Positions 43,412 through 52,016 of a DNA stretch of 64,000 nt are shown one piece after another; the stretch's first letter is position 1; the number at the start of each line of letters is the position of its first letter. Origin of the DNA: Micromonospora sp. WMMA1363 (GTDB lineage: Bacteria > Actinomycetota > Actinomycetes > Mycobacteriales > Micromonosporaceae); the NCBI RefSeq assembly GCF_030345795.1, contig NZ_JAUALB010000001.1, positions 1,173,001-1,237,000 of the forward strand, given 5' to 3'. Below the pieces are notes generated by a model. The model made no database searches. It worked only from the letters and a program-made list of their open reading frames with translations, and was not told the origin of the DNA. The position numbers and the translations under genes were made by a program.

Positions 43412-43858
43412 TCACACGTCGAGGGTCACCGTGCAGGACCATCCCGGTCCGTCCGGGCTGAACCGCAGCTCGTGCAGGGCGACCGCCTTGGGCACCGAGC
43501 CGACCAGCTCCACCTCGTCGGTGTCGACGGTGTGCCAGCGGACCCGCAGCCCGCCGGCGCCGTCGTCGGTGACCTCGGTTTCCAACGGCAGCTCGCCCGC
43601 GGTGTCCATCCGGAAGATCACCTCATCGAGGACGCTCACGAGGAGATCCTCGTCCTGCTCGGCGCGGGCGTGGAACTCCCGCTCGTCCTGCGGACGGGCC
43701 CCGCCCGGGTCGGTGAACATGTCCACCAGCGCGGTCACCGCCTCGGCCACGCAGGACTCCCGGGTCGGCGCCCACGCCTCGATCCGGACGTCCGCGGTGT
43801 GTGGGACGCACCGGTGGCCACGCTCCGGTCGGGGATCCACCTCCCGATCATCCGGCAC
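43412..43858 (-). CDS. Archease
   Basis: 148 residues from GTG 43858 with GGAGG 4 nt upstream. The family signature VPHTADVRIEAWAPTRESCV is followed by AVTALVDMFTD, then DEDLLVSVLDEVIFRMDTAG, LRVRWHTVDTDEVELVGSVP and KAVALHELRF. The conserved acidic residues that bind Ca2+/Mn2+ and assist RtcB guanylylation are in place. It should stimulate the adjacent RtcB. Because it is divergent from the multicopper oxidase gene and convergent with rtcB, it has its own promoter near the 15-bp hairpin. Confidence 0.9.
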   Translation of the reverse strand: MPDDREVDPRPERGHRCVPHTADVRIEAWAPTRESCVAEAVTALVDMFTDPGGARPQDEREFHARAEQDEDLLVSVLDEVIFRMDTAGELPLETEVTDDGAGGLRVRWHTVDTDEVELVGSVPKAVALHELRFSPDGPGWSCTVTLDV

Positions 43859-43876
43859 GGTGTCCTCCGACGGGGC

Positions 43877-43910
43877 GGGGTTCTCTCCGGGGCATCCCGG
43901 AGAGAACCCC
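43877..43910. promoter_or_regulatory. Perfect 15-bp hairpin in a divergent promoter region
   Basis: Arms 43877-43891 and 43896-43910 are exact reverse complements with loop GCAT. It sits 19 bp upstream of the archease start and about 77 bp upstream of the oxidase start, so it is not at the end of either gene. It may be an operator or a 5'-leader structure. Confidence 0.6.
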
Positions 43911-43987
43911 GGAATTCGGTCCGGTGGGTGGCCGTCCGACCGATAGGAAGGGAAACTACAGGTACCGACGCTACTGGAGGTACCACC

Positions 43988-45523
43988 GTGGCCGTCCGAC
44001 GACCATCCTTGGTCCGACTCCTGCTCGGCCTGCTCGCCGTCAGCCTCGTCCTCTGCTGTGGTGGGGTGGCGGCCGGCGGTTGGGCGTACGTCCGGGTCGG
44101 CACCGACACCGTCGGCCAGGTCGACTTCGTCCGCCCGCTCGCGGTCCCGCCACTCGCCGAATCGCGGGTCGACGAGCGTGGGCGCCGCGTTTTCGACCTG
44201 CTCGCCCGCGCCGGGCGACGGGATTTCCACGGCGATGGCCGACTGACCCACACGGCTGGCTTCGACGGCGACTTCCTCGGTCCCACGCTGCGCGCCCGGC
44301 GCGGTGAGCAGGTGGTGGTCAACGTGGTGAACCGGCTGACCGTGTCCACCAGTGTGCACTGGCACGGCATGCACCTGCCGGCGCGGATGGACGGCGGACC
44401 GCATCAGACGATCCGGCCCGGAGCCACCTGGTCGCCCACGTGGACGGTGAACCAGCCTGCCGCCACGCTCTGGTATCACCCGCACCCCCACGGGGAGACC
44501 GAGGACCATGTCTACCGCGGTCTCGCCGGCCTGTTCCTCGTCGACGACGAGTGGGAGGCAGCGCTGTCGCTACCGCGCCGCTACGGCGTCGACGACGTCC
44601 CGGTGGTCGTGCAGGACCGCAGTTTCTCCGGTGACGGGCAGTTCCGCAAGACCCGCAACATGATCAACGCGATCGGGGTACTCGGTGACACGCTGCTGGT
44701 CAACGGGACGGTGGGGCCCTATCTCGACGTCACCACCGAGCGGGTACGGCTGCGGCTGCTCAACGGCTCCACCGCCCGGCTGTACAACTTCGGCTTCGCC
44801 GACGACCGTCCGTTCGACCTGATCGCGAGCGACGGTGGACTGCTCCCACGCCCCGCCCGGCTCACCCGCGTCCAACTGTCGCCGGGCGAGCGGGTCGAGA
44901 TCGTGGTGACGGTTCGGCCGGGTGAGCGGGTGATCCTCCGCAGCATCGCACCGGACTTGGGCGCCGGTTTCCTCGCCGACCGTTTCGCCGGTGGCCGGGA
45001 CCGCTTCGACGTGCTGCAACTGCGGGCCGCCGACCGGCTCACCCCGGCGCCGGTAGTGCCTGCCGCGCTGGCCCCGGTGGACCGGATCGACCCCGCCTCG
45101 GCGGCCGTGACCCGCCGCCTCGAATTCGCCGGCCGCAGTATCAACGGCCGGTCGATGGACCTGGACCGCATCGACTTCGCCGCCACCCGGGACACAACCG
45201 AGGTGTGGGAGGTGGAGAACACCGACGGCACCCCGCACAACTTCCACGTCCACGACGTGCAGTTCCAGGTGCTCTCGGTCGCCGGGGCGGACCCGCCGCC
45301 GGAGCTTTCCGGCTGGAAGGACACCGTCTATCTGGCACCCCAACGGCCGGTCCGGATCGCGATGCGCTTCACCGACCACAGCGACCCGAACCTGCCGTAC
45401 ATGTACCACTGCCACCTGCTGTACCACGAGGACGCCGGGATGATGGGCCAGTTCGTGGTGGTCGAGCGGGGCCAGCGACCGGGGCGCCCGCCCGTGCGCA
45501 GCGCCCACGGCGGGCACGGTTGA
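43988..45523 (+). CDS. Multicopper oxidase
   Basis: 511 residues from GTG 43988 with GGAGGT upstream. A hydrophobic N-terminus (LVRLLLGLLAVSLVLCCGG) serves as signal or anchor. Four copper-ligand blocks are intact: VHWHGMHLP, WYHPHPHGETEDH, PHNFHVHDVQFQVL, and YHCHLLYHEDAGMMGQF, which carries the type-1 Cys with a Met axial ligand. Three cupredoxin domains are implied. The enzyme oxidises Cu(I), phenols or metals outside the membrane with reduction of O2 to water. The C-terminus ends His-rich (GGHG). Copper tolerance is the commonest role; substrate not determined. Confidence 0.93.
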   Translation: MAVRRPSLVRLLLGLLAVSLVLCCGGVAAGGWAYVRVGTDTVGQVDFVRPLAVPPLAESRVDERGRRVFDLLARAGRRDFHGDGRLTHTAGFDGDFLGPTLRARRGEQVVVNVVNRLTVSTSVHWHGMHLPARMDGGPHQTIRPGATWSPTWTVNQPAATLWYHPHPHGETEDHVYRGLAGLFLVDDEWEAALSLPRRYGVDDVPVVVQDRSFSGDGQFRKTRNMINAIGVLGDTLLVNGTVGPYLDVTTERVRLRLLNGSTARLYNFGFADDRPFDLIASDGGLLPRPARLTRVQLSPGERVEIVVTVRPGERVILRSIAPDLGAGFLADRFAGGRDRFDVLQLRAADRLTPAPVVPAALAPVDRIDPASAAVTRRLEFAGRSINGRSMDLDRIDFAATRDTTEVWEVENTDGTPHNFHVHDVQFQVLSVAGADPPPELSGWKDTVYLAPQRPVRIAMRFTDHSDPNLPYMYHCHLLYHEDAGMMGQFVVVERGQRPGRPPVRSAHGGHG

Positions 45524-45664
45524 CGCGGCCGGCGCGGGTCACCGCGGGAACGCCGTACGGTCGGCCGATGCGGATCACCGAGCTCACCCACCGCGGCTAC
45601 GCCCGGAGCACGACGGGCGGGTACTCGTGATCGACCGAAACAATCCCATCCGAGGAGGAGTGAC

Positions 45665-46177
45665 ATGTCGCTGACGTCGTACGCGGCGGACGAGCGGGAG
45701 ATGCTGCTGGCGTTTCTGCAACGCCAGCGGGACCAGGTGCTGCGCGGTGTCGCCGATCTGCCGGAGGAGGCGTGCCGGGTGGTCACGCCCGGCGGCCTGA
45801 CCGTGCCACGGCTGGTGGGTCACCTGCGCGACGTCGAGCGATGTTGGCTGCGACAGCGCTTCGCCGGCGAGAAGGACCTGCCGGCGTTCGGACTGGACAC
45901 CGACCACCTGGGCGGGCCACCCTCTCCGGATCGGGTGCCGCTGCCGGAACTGGTGGCGGCGTACGTGGCCGAGTCCCGGCGCTGCGACGAGGTGGTGGCC
46001 GCGCACCGCCTGAACGACGTGGCGGCGGACGGCCGGCACACGCTGCGTTGGATACTGCACCACCTTCTCGCGGACACCGCTCGCCACCTCGGTCACCTCG
46101 ACCTGCTCTGCGAGGTGGCTGGCACCAACACCGGGGAGGCGCCGGTTCAGTCGGTCGGGACTGCGGTGCCCGGCTGA
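45665..46177 (+). CDS. DinB/DUF664-family protein
   Basis: 170 residues from ATG 45665 with GAGGAGGAG upstream. It is a four-helix bundle of the DinB/YfiT type: MLLAFLQRQRDQVLRGVADL, LVGHLRDVERCWLRQRF, then LRWILHHLLADTARHLGHLD. His residues in GHLRDVE and in HHLLADTARHLGH give the usual three-His metal site. Relatives are metal-dependent enzymes, some acting on mycothiol or bacillithiol adducts. The upstream 141 bp hold only a 20-codon frame at 45568-45630. Confidence 0.88.
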   Translation: MSLTSYAADEREMLLAFLQRQRDQVLRGVADLPEEACRVVTPGGLTVPRLVGHLRDVERCWLRQRFAGEKDLPAFGLDTDHLGGPPSPDRVPLPELVAAYVAESRRCDEVVAAHRLNDVAADGRHTLRWILHHLLADTARHLGHLDLLCEVAGTNTGEAPVQSVGTAVPG

Positions 46178-46201
46178 GTCGGCCACCGTCCGCACCCGGC
46201 C

Positions 46202-46280
46202 GGTGGTGCGGACGCTGCCGCGCTGGACGGTCCTGGCCGACCCCGAGGGCAACGAGTTCTGCCTGTTCCGCAAGCACTGA
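46202..46280 (+). pseudogene. C-terminal remnant of a VOC-family protein
   Basis: The frame ending at TGA 46278-46280 reads VRTLPRWTVLADPEGNEFCL then FRKH. The W-x-V-L-A-D-P-E-G-N-E-F-C-L segment is the last strand of many glyoxalase/VOC proteins. No upstream part of the fold or start codon remains. It lies directly after the DinB gene. Confidence 0.65.
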
Positions 46281-46376
46281 GCCGCTGGGGCCGGCCCGGT
46301 CTGCCGGAACGAGCACGGGACGGTCCGCCGGTCCATAGCCTGACAGCAGGTACCGGTCGTGGAACGGAGGACCAGC

Positions 46377-46733
46377 GTGAGCATGGAGGCGGCGAGGGAC
46401 GCGTTCGCCGGCGAACGCGAAGTCGAGATCACGGTGACCGGCCGGAACACCGGCCGGCAGATCTCTCACCCGGTGTGGTTCGTGCAGGACGACGAGGCCA
46501 TGTTCCTGGTGCCGATCACCGGATCGGACAGCGACTGGTACAAGAACGTCCAGAAGACCCCGATGATCGAGGTGTCCACGAACGGCGCCGCGGTGAACGG
46601 TCCCGCCACCCCGATCACCGACCCGAACCGGGTCGAGCACATCGTGGCGATGTTCCGCGAGAAATACGGCCCGGACCAGGTGGAACAGCACTACCCGAAG
46701 CACGACGTCGCCGTCCAGGTGCCGCTCGGCTGA
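46377..46733 (+). CDS. Small split-barrel flavin/deazaflavin-binding protein (DDN/PNPOx-like)
   Basis: 118 residues from GTG 46377, with GGAGG at good spacing. The core ITVTGRNTGRQISHPVWFVQ, then MFLVPITGSDSDWYKNVQKT and PMIEVSTNG, is the pattern of the nitroreductase/DUF385 split-barrel family. That family includes F420-dependent reductases of actinobacteria. The family normally reads RTSGR where this has RNTGR. The C-terminal EHIVAMFREKYGPDQVEQHY completes the fold. Likely an F420- or flavin-dependent reductase or binding protein; substrate unknown. Confidence 0.8.
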   Translation: MSMEAARDAFAGEREVEITVTGRNTGRQISHPVWFVQDDEAMFLVPITGSDSDWYKNVQKTPMIEVSTNGAAVNGPATPITDPNRVEHIVAMFREKYGPDQVEQHYPKHDVAVQVPLG

Positions 46734-46760
46734 CCCGACCGCGCATGGCCTTACCGGTAG

Positions 46761-46802
46761 CCGACCAGCTCGCCCCGACCAGCTCGCCCCGACCGGCTCG
46801 CC
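46761..46802. repeat. 14-bp unit repeated three times
   Basis: CCGACCAGCTCGCC at 46761-46774 and 46775-46788, and with one change at 46789-46802. It lies in a 136-bp convergent gap; no gene spans it. Confidence 0.85.
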
Positions 46803-46869
46803 CGCACTCGGCCAGCCCCGCGGTCGTTTGCTGGCGGCGATCGGACCTGGCATTCGGCGGAGGCGCCGG

Positions 46870-47520
46870 TCAGGTCGGTGGTGGGGTGGCGTTGTGGTAG
46901 ATGGCGGCGAGCCAGACGTCGAGGAGGACGTCGACCACGTCGGACTCGGCGACGGCCGGGCCGTCGCCGGCGAAGGTCGTGTACCAGACGCGTTCGTTCA
47001 TCGAGGTCAGCGCGATGGCGAGATCCCGGGCGGGCCGTCCGGCCGGGGCCGCGCCGCGCTTCCGTTCGGCGTCGATCGCCGCCTCGACAACTCCCACCCA
47101 ATGTTCCAGCACGGTGGCCCAGAGCCGGCGCACCTCCGCGTTGGTGCCGCGCACCTGGGCGCAGGCCAACACCACCGCCCGGTGGCCCCCGAACGTCTCG
47201 TGGAACCGGCCGATCAGCTCTCGCCAGCGGGCGCACGGGTCCTCGGCGAGCCGGTCCAGCACGTCCCCGACGGCGGTGTCGGCCTCCTCGATGACCCGGT
47301 CGAGCAGGGTCAGCAGGACCGCGTCCTTGGACGGGAAGTAGAAGTAGAACGTGGGGCGGGAGATCCCGGCGCCCCGGGCCAGGTCGTCGATGGAGATGTC
47401 GGCGAACGGGCGCTGATCGAGCAGCCGCTCGGCGGTGGCGAGGATGGCCGACTCCCGATCGTCCCCGGCGGACCGGGCCGCGCGGCGACCCCGTGGCGAC
47501 GACGTCGCGATGGGTGTCAT
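46870..47520 (-). CDS. TetR-family regulator, EthR-like
   Basis: 216 residues from ATG 47520; no obvious Shine-Dalgarno, so it may be leaderless. The DNA-binding N-terminus has ESAILATAERLLDQRPFADI, SIDDLARGAGISRPTFYFYF and PSKDAVLLTLLDRVIEEAD. The FYFYFPSKDAVLLTL block is close to mycobacterial EthR. The ligand domain is all-helical. It is divergent from a Baeyer-Villiger monooxygenase gene, the same layout as ethR-ethA, with a 30-bp palindrome between them. It therefore most likely represses the monooxygenase operon until a ligand binds (inference from layout and similarity). Confidence 0.9.
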   Translation of the reverse strand: MTPIATSSPRGRRAARSAGDDRESAILATAERLLDQRPFADISIDDLARGAGISRPTFYFYFPSKDAVLLTLLDRVIEEADTAVGDVLDRLAEDPCARWRELIGRFHETFGGHRAVVLACAQVRGTNAEVRRLWATVLEHWVGVVEAAIDAERKRGAAPAGRPARDLAIALTSMNERVWYTTFAGDGPAVAESDVVDVLLDVWLAAIYHNATPPPT

Positions 47521-47544
47521 GACCGTGGATGTTACACCCGCTCG

Positions 47545-47574
47545 ACACCCTGTCGATTGTTCTCGACAGGGTGT
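47545..47574. promoter_or_regulatory. 30-bp operator for the TetR/EthR-like protein
   Basis: ACACCCTGTCGA (47545-47556) is repeated as its exact reverse complement at 47563-47574, with 6 bp between. It sits 25 bp from the regulator start and its right arm touches the -35 box of the oxidase promoter. Confidence 0.8.
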
Positions 47575-47603
47575 TGACGCATGTCGATGTCGGTGGATAG
47601 TGT
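47574..47603 (+). promoter_or_regulatory. Predicted promoter of the monooxygenase operon
   Basis: TTGACG at 47574-47579 and a -10 candidate TAGTGT at 47598-47603 (18-bp spacer; GATAGT at 16 bp is the alternative). The -35 box is contiguous with the operator, so repressor binding would exclude polymerase. Confidence 0.6.
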
Positions 47604-47635
47604 CCGGCATCACCGCCCTCGTCACGGGAGACGAC

Positions 47636-49123
47636 ATGTCCACCAGCGACCACGTCGACGTGCTCATCGTCGGTGCCGGCATCTCGGGCGTCGGCGCCGC
47701 CTGCCACCTGCGGCGCAACTGTCCGGACAAGACCTACACGGTGCTGGAGGCCCGGGACGCCATCGGCGGCACCTGGGACCTGTTCCGCTACCCGGGCATC
47801 CGGTCGGACTCCGACATGTTCACCCTCGGGTACTCGTTCAAGCCGTGGACGAACCCGAAGGCGATCGCCGACGGGTGGTCGATCCGGGAGTACGTCCGCG
47901 ACACCGCGCGCGAGCACGGCGTCACCGAGCACATCCGTTTCCACCACCGCGTCGTCCGCGCCGCGTGGGAGAGCCGCACCGCCCGGTGGACCGTCCACGC
48001 GCACCGGGCGGACACCGGCGCGGACGTCACCCTCACCTGCTCGTTCCTGCACATCTGCGCCGGCTACTACCGCTACGACGAGGGCTACACGCCGGACTTT
48101 CCCGGCGTCGAGCGGTTCACCGGGCGGATCGTGCACCCGCAGCACTGGCCGGACGACCTCGACCACACCGGCAAGCGGATCGTCGTGATCGGCAGTGGCG
48201 CCACCGCGGTGACGCTGGCGCCCGCGCTGGCCGAGCAGGCCGCCCACGTCACCATGCTCCAGCGCTCACCCACGTACATCATCGCGCTGCCGTCGCGTGA
48301 CACGGTTGCCGACGCGCTGCGCCGCGTCCTGCCCGAGCGCGCCGCCTACTCGGCCATCCGATGGAAGAACGTCCTGGTCACCACCGCGCTGTTCCAGCTC
48401 AGCCGCCGGTTACCCGGCGTCGTGAAGCGGCTGCTGCGCCGGGCCGCGCGGAGCCGGCTGCCGGCCGGATACGACGTCGACCGGCACTTCTCACCCCGCT
48501 ACGACCCGTGGGACCAGCGGCTGTGTGTGGTGCCCGACGGTGACCTGTTCACCGCGATCTCACGGGGTCGTGCCTCGATCGTCACCGACACCGTCGACAC
48601 CTTCACCGAGACGGGTGTCCGGCTCCGCTCCGGCACCGAGTTGGCGGCCGACGTGATCGTCACCGCCACCGGGCTCAACCTGCTCGCCCTCGGCGACACC
48701 GAACTCACCGTGGACGGCGCGGTCGTCGAACCGGCCCGTACGGTCGCGTACAAGGGCATGATGCTCTCCGGCGTCCCCAACTTCGCGATGACCATCGGCT
48801 ACACCAACGCCTCCTGGACGTTGAAAGCCGACCTGGTCGCCACGTACGTGTGTCGGCTGCTGACGCACCTGGACCACACCGGTCAGCAGATCGTCATGCC
48901 GCTGCCGCCACCCGACGGCGAGTTGCACCCGATCCTCGACCTGACCGCCGGCTACGTGCTGCGCAGCGTCGACGCGCTACCCAAACAGGGGGCGCGGGCG
49001 CCGTGGCGACTGCACCAGAACTACCCCAGGGACGTGCTGGTGATGCGCTATGGCCGGCTCACCGACCAGGGTGTCCGGTTCTCCGCGTCCGGCACCTCGG
49101 AAAGGAGTGCCCTCCGTGCGTAG
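47636..49123 (+). CDS. Baeyer-Villiger flavin monooxygenase, EthA/MymA-like
   Basis: 495 residues from ATG 47636 with GGGAGA upstream. FAD site VDVLIVGAGISGVGAACHL, then GGTWDLFRYPGIRSDSDMFT, typical of the EthA/MymA branch. The Baeyer-Villiger fingerprint is FTGRIVHPQHWP and the NADPH site is RIVVIGSGATAVTLAPAL. Such enzymes insert oxygen next to ketones or oxidise sulphur, and EthA activates thioamide drugs. It heads an operon with a short-chain dehydrogenase and an alpha/beta-hydrolase, which together could oxidise an alcohol to a ketone, the ketone to an ester, and then cleave the ester. Its stop overlaps the next gene by 8 bases. Confidence 0.93.
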   Translation: MSTSDHVDVLIVGAGISGVGAACHLRRNCPDKTYTVLEARDAIGGTWDLFRYPGIRSDSDMFTLGYSFKPWTNPKAIADGWSIREYVRDTAREHGVTEHIRFHHRVVRAAWESRTARWTVHAHRADTGADVTLTCSFLHICAGYYRYDEGYTPDFPGVERFTGRIVHPQHWPDDLDHTGKRIVVIGSGATAVTLAPALAEQAAHVTMLQRSPTYIIALPSRDTVADALRRVLPERAAYSAIRWKNVLVTTALFQLSRRLPGVVKRLLRRAARSRLPAGYDVDRHFSPRYDPWDQRLCVVPDGDLFTAISRGRASIVTDTVDTFTETGVRLRSGTELAADVIVTATGLNLLALGDTELTVDGAVVEPARTVAYKGMMLSGVPNFAMTIGYTNASWTLKADLVATYVCRLLTHLDHTGQQIVMPLPPPDGELHPILDLTAGYVLRSVDALPKQGARAPWRLHQNYPRDVLVMRYGRLTDQGVRFSASGTSERSALRA

Positions 49124-49994
49124 GTTCGACTTCACCAGCGGCACGGCCGTGGTCACCGGAGCCGCCAGCGGGATCGGCGCGGCCCTCGCCCACGAACTGG
49201 CCCGCCGCGGCAGCGACCTGGTCCTGCTCGACCGGGACGTCGCGCGCCTCGACGCCGTGGCGGCCGCGATCCGCGCCGGCCATCCGGAGCGGCGGATCGA
49301 CCCGTACGTCGTCGATCTCGCCGACGACGCCGCCACCACCGGCGCCGCGGCGGAGATCCGCGCCCGGCACCCGCGGATCCGGCTGCTGGTCAACAACGCC
49401 GGCGTCGCCCTGGGTGGACGCTTCGACCAGGTGACCCTGGACGAGTTCCAGTGGGTCGTCGACATCAACTTCCGGGCCGTCGTGCAGCTGACCCACGCGC
49501 TGCTGCCCACGCTGAAGGCCGAGCCCGGATCCCACCTGGTCAACGTCTCCAGCCTCTTCGGGCTGATCGGCCCACCCGGGCAGGCCGCGTACTCGGCCAG
49601 CAAGTTCGCCGTGCGCGGCTTCACCGAGGTGTTGCGCCACGAACTCGTCGACGACGGTGTCGGCGTCACCTCCGTGCACCCCGGCGGGATCGCCACCCGG
49701 ATCGCCGAGAACGCCCGCATCGGCAGCGGCGTTTCCTGCGACGAGTTCGAGGAGAATCGGCGGACGTTCGACAGGCTCCTGAGCATCCCGCCGGCAAAGG
49801 CGGCGCAGGTGATCCTGCGCGGCGTCGAGCGGCGCCGGGGCCGCGTCCTCATCGGCTGGTCGGCGAAGCTGCCGGACCTGCTGGCCCGGGTCGCTCCCGC
49901 CTCGTACGGCAGGCTGCTGGCGGTCGGGGTCAACCGGGCGGCCGGCGGCCCGGCCCGCCGGCCGGCGACCGACCCGTCCGGGGAAGAGGTGTGA
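49116..49994 (+). CDS. Short-chain dehydrogenase/reductase
   Basis: 292 residues from GTG 49116, with AAAGGAG at 49101-49107 inside the monooxygenase gene. Classical SDR motifs: TGAASGIG cofactor loop, NNAG, catalytic Ser in NVSSLFG, and YSASK with Tyr and Lys. An extended C-terminus follows (PPAKAAQVILRGVERRRGRV, then LIGWSAKLPDLLARV), as in the SadH-type partners of mycobacterial MymA. It probably interconverts an alcohol and ketone for the monooxygenase. Its stop overlaps the start of the hydrolase gene by four bases (GTGA). Confidence 0.92.
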   Translation: MRRFDFTSGTAVVTGAASGIGAALAHELARRGSDLVLLDRDVARLDAVAAAIRAGHPERRIDPYVVDLADDAATTGAAAEIRARHPRIRLLVNNAGVALGGRFDQVTLDEFQWVVDINFRAVVQLTHALLPTLKAEPGSHLVNVSSLFGLIGPPGQAAYSASKFAVRGFTEVLRHELVDDGVGVTSVHPGGIATRIAENARIGSGVSCDEFEENRRTFDRLLSIPPAKAAQVILRGVERRRGRVLIGWSAKLPDLLARVAPASYGRLLAVGVNRAAGGPARRPATDPSGEEV

Positions 49995-50853
49995 CCGCCC
50001 CGCGGCGGCACCGGCACGTCACCGTCGCCGGGCGGCGGGTCTGCCACCGGGTGGACGGCGACGGCCCGCCCGTGCTCCTGCTGCACGGCATCGGGCGGAG
50101 TATGCGCGACTTCGACGACCTGCACGAGCGGCTCGCGTCGCGGTACCGGGTGCACAGCGTCGACCTGCCCGGGTACGGCGGATCACTGCCGATGACCGCC
50201 CCCTACACGCTGCCCGAGCTGGGCGCGTTCGCCGGCCGATACCTGGATGAGGTCGGCGTGGACCGGCCGGTGCACCTGGTGGGAAACTCCCTCGGCGGGG
50301 CGGTGGCCATGCAGTTCGCGGTCACCGAACCGGCCCGCACCGCCAGCCTGGGCCTGATCACACCCGCCGGCTTCGGCCGGGAGGTGACGATTCTGCTGCG
50401 GCTGCTCGCCCTGCGGCCGTTCGGGCGGCTGCTGCTGCGGCCCAGCCGGTGGTCCGTCCGCCATGCCGAGCGCACCCTGTTCCACGACCCGGCGTTCGCC
50501 ACCGCCGAGCGGATCGCGTACGCGCTGGAGGTGGCCCGCCAGCCGCACGCCGCGCGGGTGATGCTGGAGACCGCCCGCAACCTCGGCACCTTCCGGGGGT
50601 CCACGAGCAGTGGCGGGAGGAACTGCTGGCCCGGATGGAGCGGCTCGACCGGCCCACGCTGATCGTGTGGGGTGACCGCGACCTGATCCTGCCCGCCACT
50701 CACCTGGCGGCGGCGCGGGCGCGGCTGCCCCGGGCCCGCACCCACCTGTTCCGCGGCTGCGGGCACATGCCGCAGATCGAGCGGGCGGAGGAGTTCCACC
50801 ACATGCTGGTCGACTTCTGGTCCGCTGACCGGGTCAACCCGGGCAGCGACTAG
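49991..50853 (+). pseudogene. Alpha/beta-hydrolase with a single-base frameshift
   Basis: GTG 49991 overlaps the SDR stop. The first frame gives DGPPVLLLHGIGRSMRDFDD, the nucleophile elbow VGNSLGGAVA and a helical cap, ending out of frame after ARNLGTFRG. The second frame supplies VHEQWREELLARMERLDRPT, the acid region IVWGDRDLILP and the catalytic His in RGCGHMPQIE, ending at 50853. One missing G in the run 50595-50599 explains the break. With that base restored it is a normal hydrolase of about 287 residues. It would be the ester-cleaving third step of the operon. Confidence 0.85.
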
Positions 50854-52016
50854 GCGCCGGCGGTGCGTGGCGCCCGGCGCCGCGCCAGCACCGTGACCGC
50901 GGCCAGGCCGAACAGCAGGGTGGCGACCACGTACACCGGGCCGGGCACCAGCGGGGCGAGCAGCACGAGCACCGCGGTGACCGGGAACGCCGCCGGCGCC
51001 GTCCCGTACGGGCGTGGCCGCACGTGCAGCAGCCACAGGGTGACCAGGAAGACGGCCACCGGCGCCGACACCGCGTAGCCGACGGTCAGCGGACCGGTGT
51101 GCGCGAGGTGCCGCTCCCGGTCGATCGCCACCGCCATACCCGCCCCCACCGCCGCGATCGACGCGAAGATCAGGTAGTGGCCGTACCCCCAGGCGAAGGT
51201 GCGGCTCAGCTTGGCCGGCACGTCGACCGGCCGGTCGAAGTAGAGCCACCACAGCGCGAACACGATCACCGCCCCGGCCGCTCCCAGGCTGTCGAGCCCC
51301 TCGTCGCCGGCGTCCACCCCGGTCTGCACCGCGACCGAGGTCGCCAGCACCACCTCGCCGAGCACGATCAGCGTGAACAGCCCGTACCGCTCGGCGATGT
51401 GCCGGGGGTGCCACGGCGTCGCACCGGGGCGTTCGGCGATCACCGGTACCAGCAGGTCGACCGCGGCCAACAGCAGGAAGGCGGCCAGCCCCCAACCGCC
51501 GGGTAGCAGCAGCCGAACCAACCAACCGATCTGCACGGCGGCGACGCCGATCGCGTAGCGGCGGGCCGCGGCCCGGTGCCCCGGGTCGCCGATCGCGGCC
51601 CGCGTCCACTGCGTGACCGTGCCCAGCCGCATCACCACGTACCCGTAGGTGATCGTGCTGAAGTCAGCGTCGGTGAAGGCGCGCGGCACGCCGGCGGCCA
51701 GGATCAACGCTCCGCCGATCTGCACCAGCGTGGTGATCCGGTAGACGTCGTCGTCGGTGTCGTACGCGGAGGCGAACCAGGTGAAGTTCATCCACGCCCA
51801 CCAGATCGCGAAGAACACCATCAGGTAGCTCACCACCGCCTGGGCCACGTGATCGGCGGAGACCTCGTGGTGCAGGTTCGCCGCCGCCTGGGCCACCGCG
51901 ACCACGAAGCACAGGTCGAAGAACAGCTCCAGCGGCGTCGTCGAGCGGTGCTCCTGGTCCCGCTGGCGGGCCACCATCGGTCGGTACCACGGCCGCAGCG
52001 GACGCGTCGTGGTCAC
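50850..52016 (-). CDS. ltrA: Low-temperature-requirement A-like membrane protein
   Basis: 388 residues from GTG 52016 with GAGGAG upstream. It begins with the LtrA hallmark TPLELFFDLCFVVAVAQAAA, followed by WWAWMNFTWFASAYDTDDDV and about ten further membrane segments. HIAERYGLFTLIVLGEVVLA is another family block. LtrA was named for a cold-growth requirement in Listeria; the biochemical function is unknown. It is convergent with the hydrolase gene with a 4-bp overlap of the two 3' ends, and divergent from capA. Confidence 0.9.
   Translation of the reverse strand: MTTTRPLRPWYRPMVARQRDQEHRSTTPLELFFDLCFVVAVAQAAANLHHEVSADHVAQAVVSYLMVFFAIWWAWMNFTWFASAYDTDDDVYRITTLVQIGGALILAAGVPRAFTDADFSTITYGYVVMRLGTVTQWTRAAIGDPGHRAAARRYAIGVAAVQIGWLVRLLLPGGWGLAAFLLLAAVDLLVPVIAERPGATPWHPRHIAERYGLFTLIVLGEVVLATSVAVQTGVDAGDEGLDSLGAAGAVIVFALWWLYFDRPVDVPAKLSRTFAWGYGHYLIFASIAAVGAGMAVAIDRERHLAHTGPLTVGYAVSAPVAVFLVTLWLLHVRPRPYGTAPAAFPVTAVLVLLAPLVPGPVYVVATLLFGLAAVTVLARRRAPRTAGA

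Noticed and set aside
45568..45630. 20-codon frame between the oxidase and DinB genes
   Set aside because: No ribosome site, no recognisable motif, and too short to separate from chance; may be a remnant.
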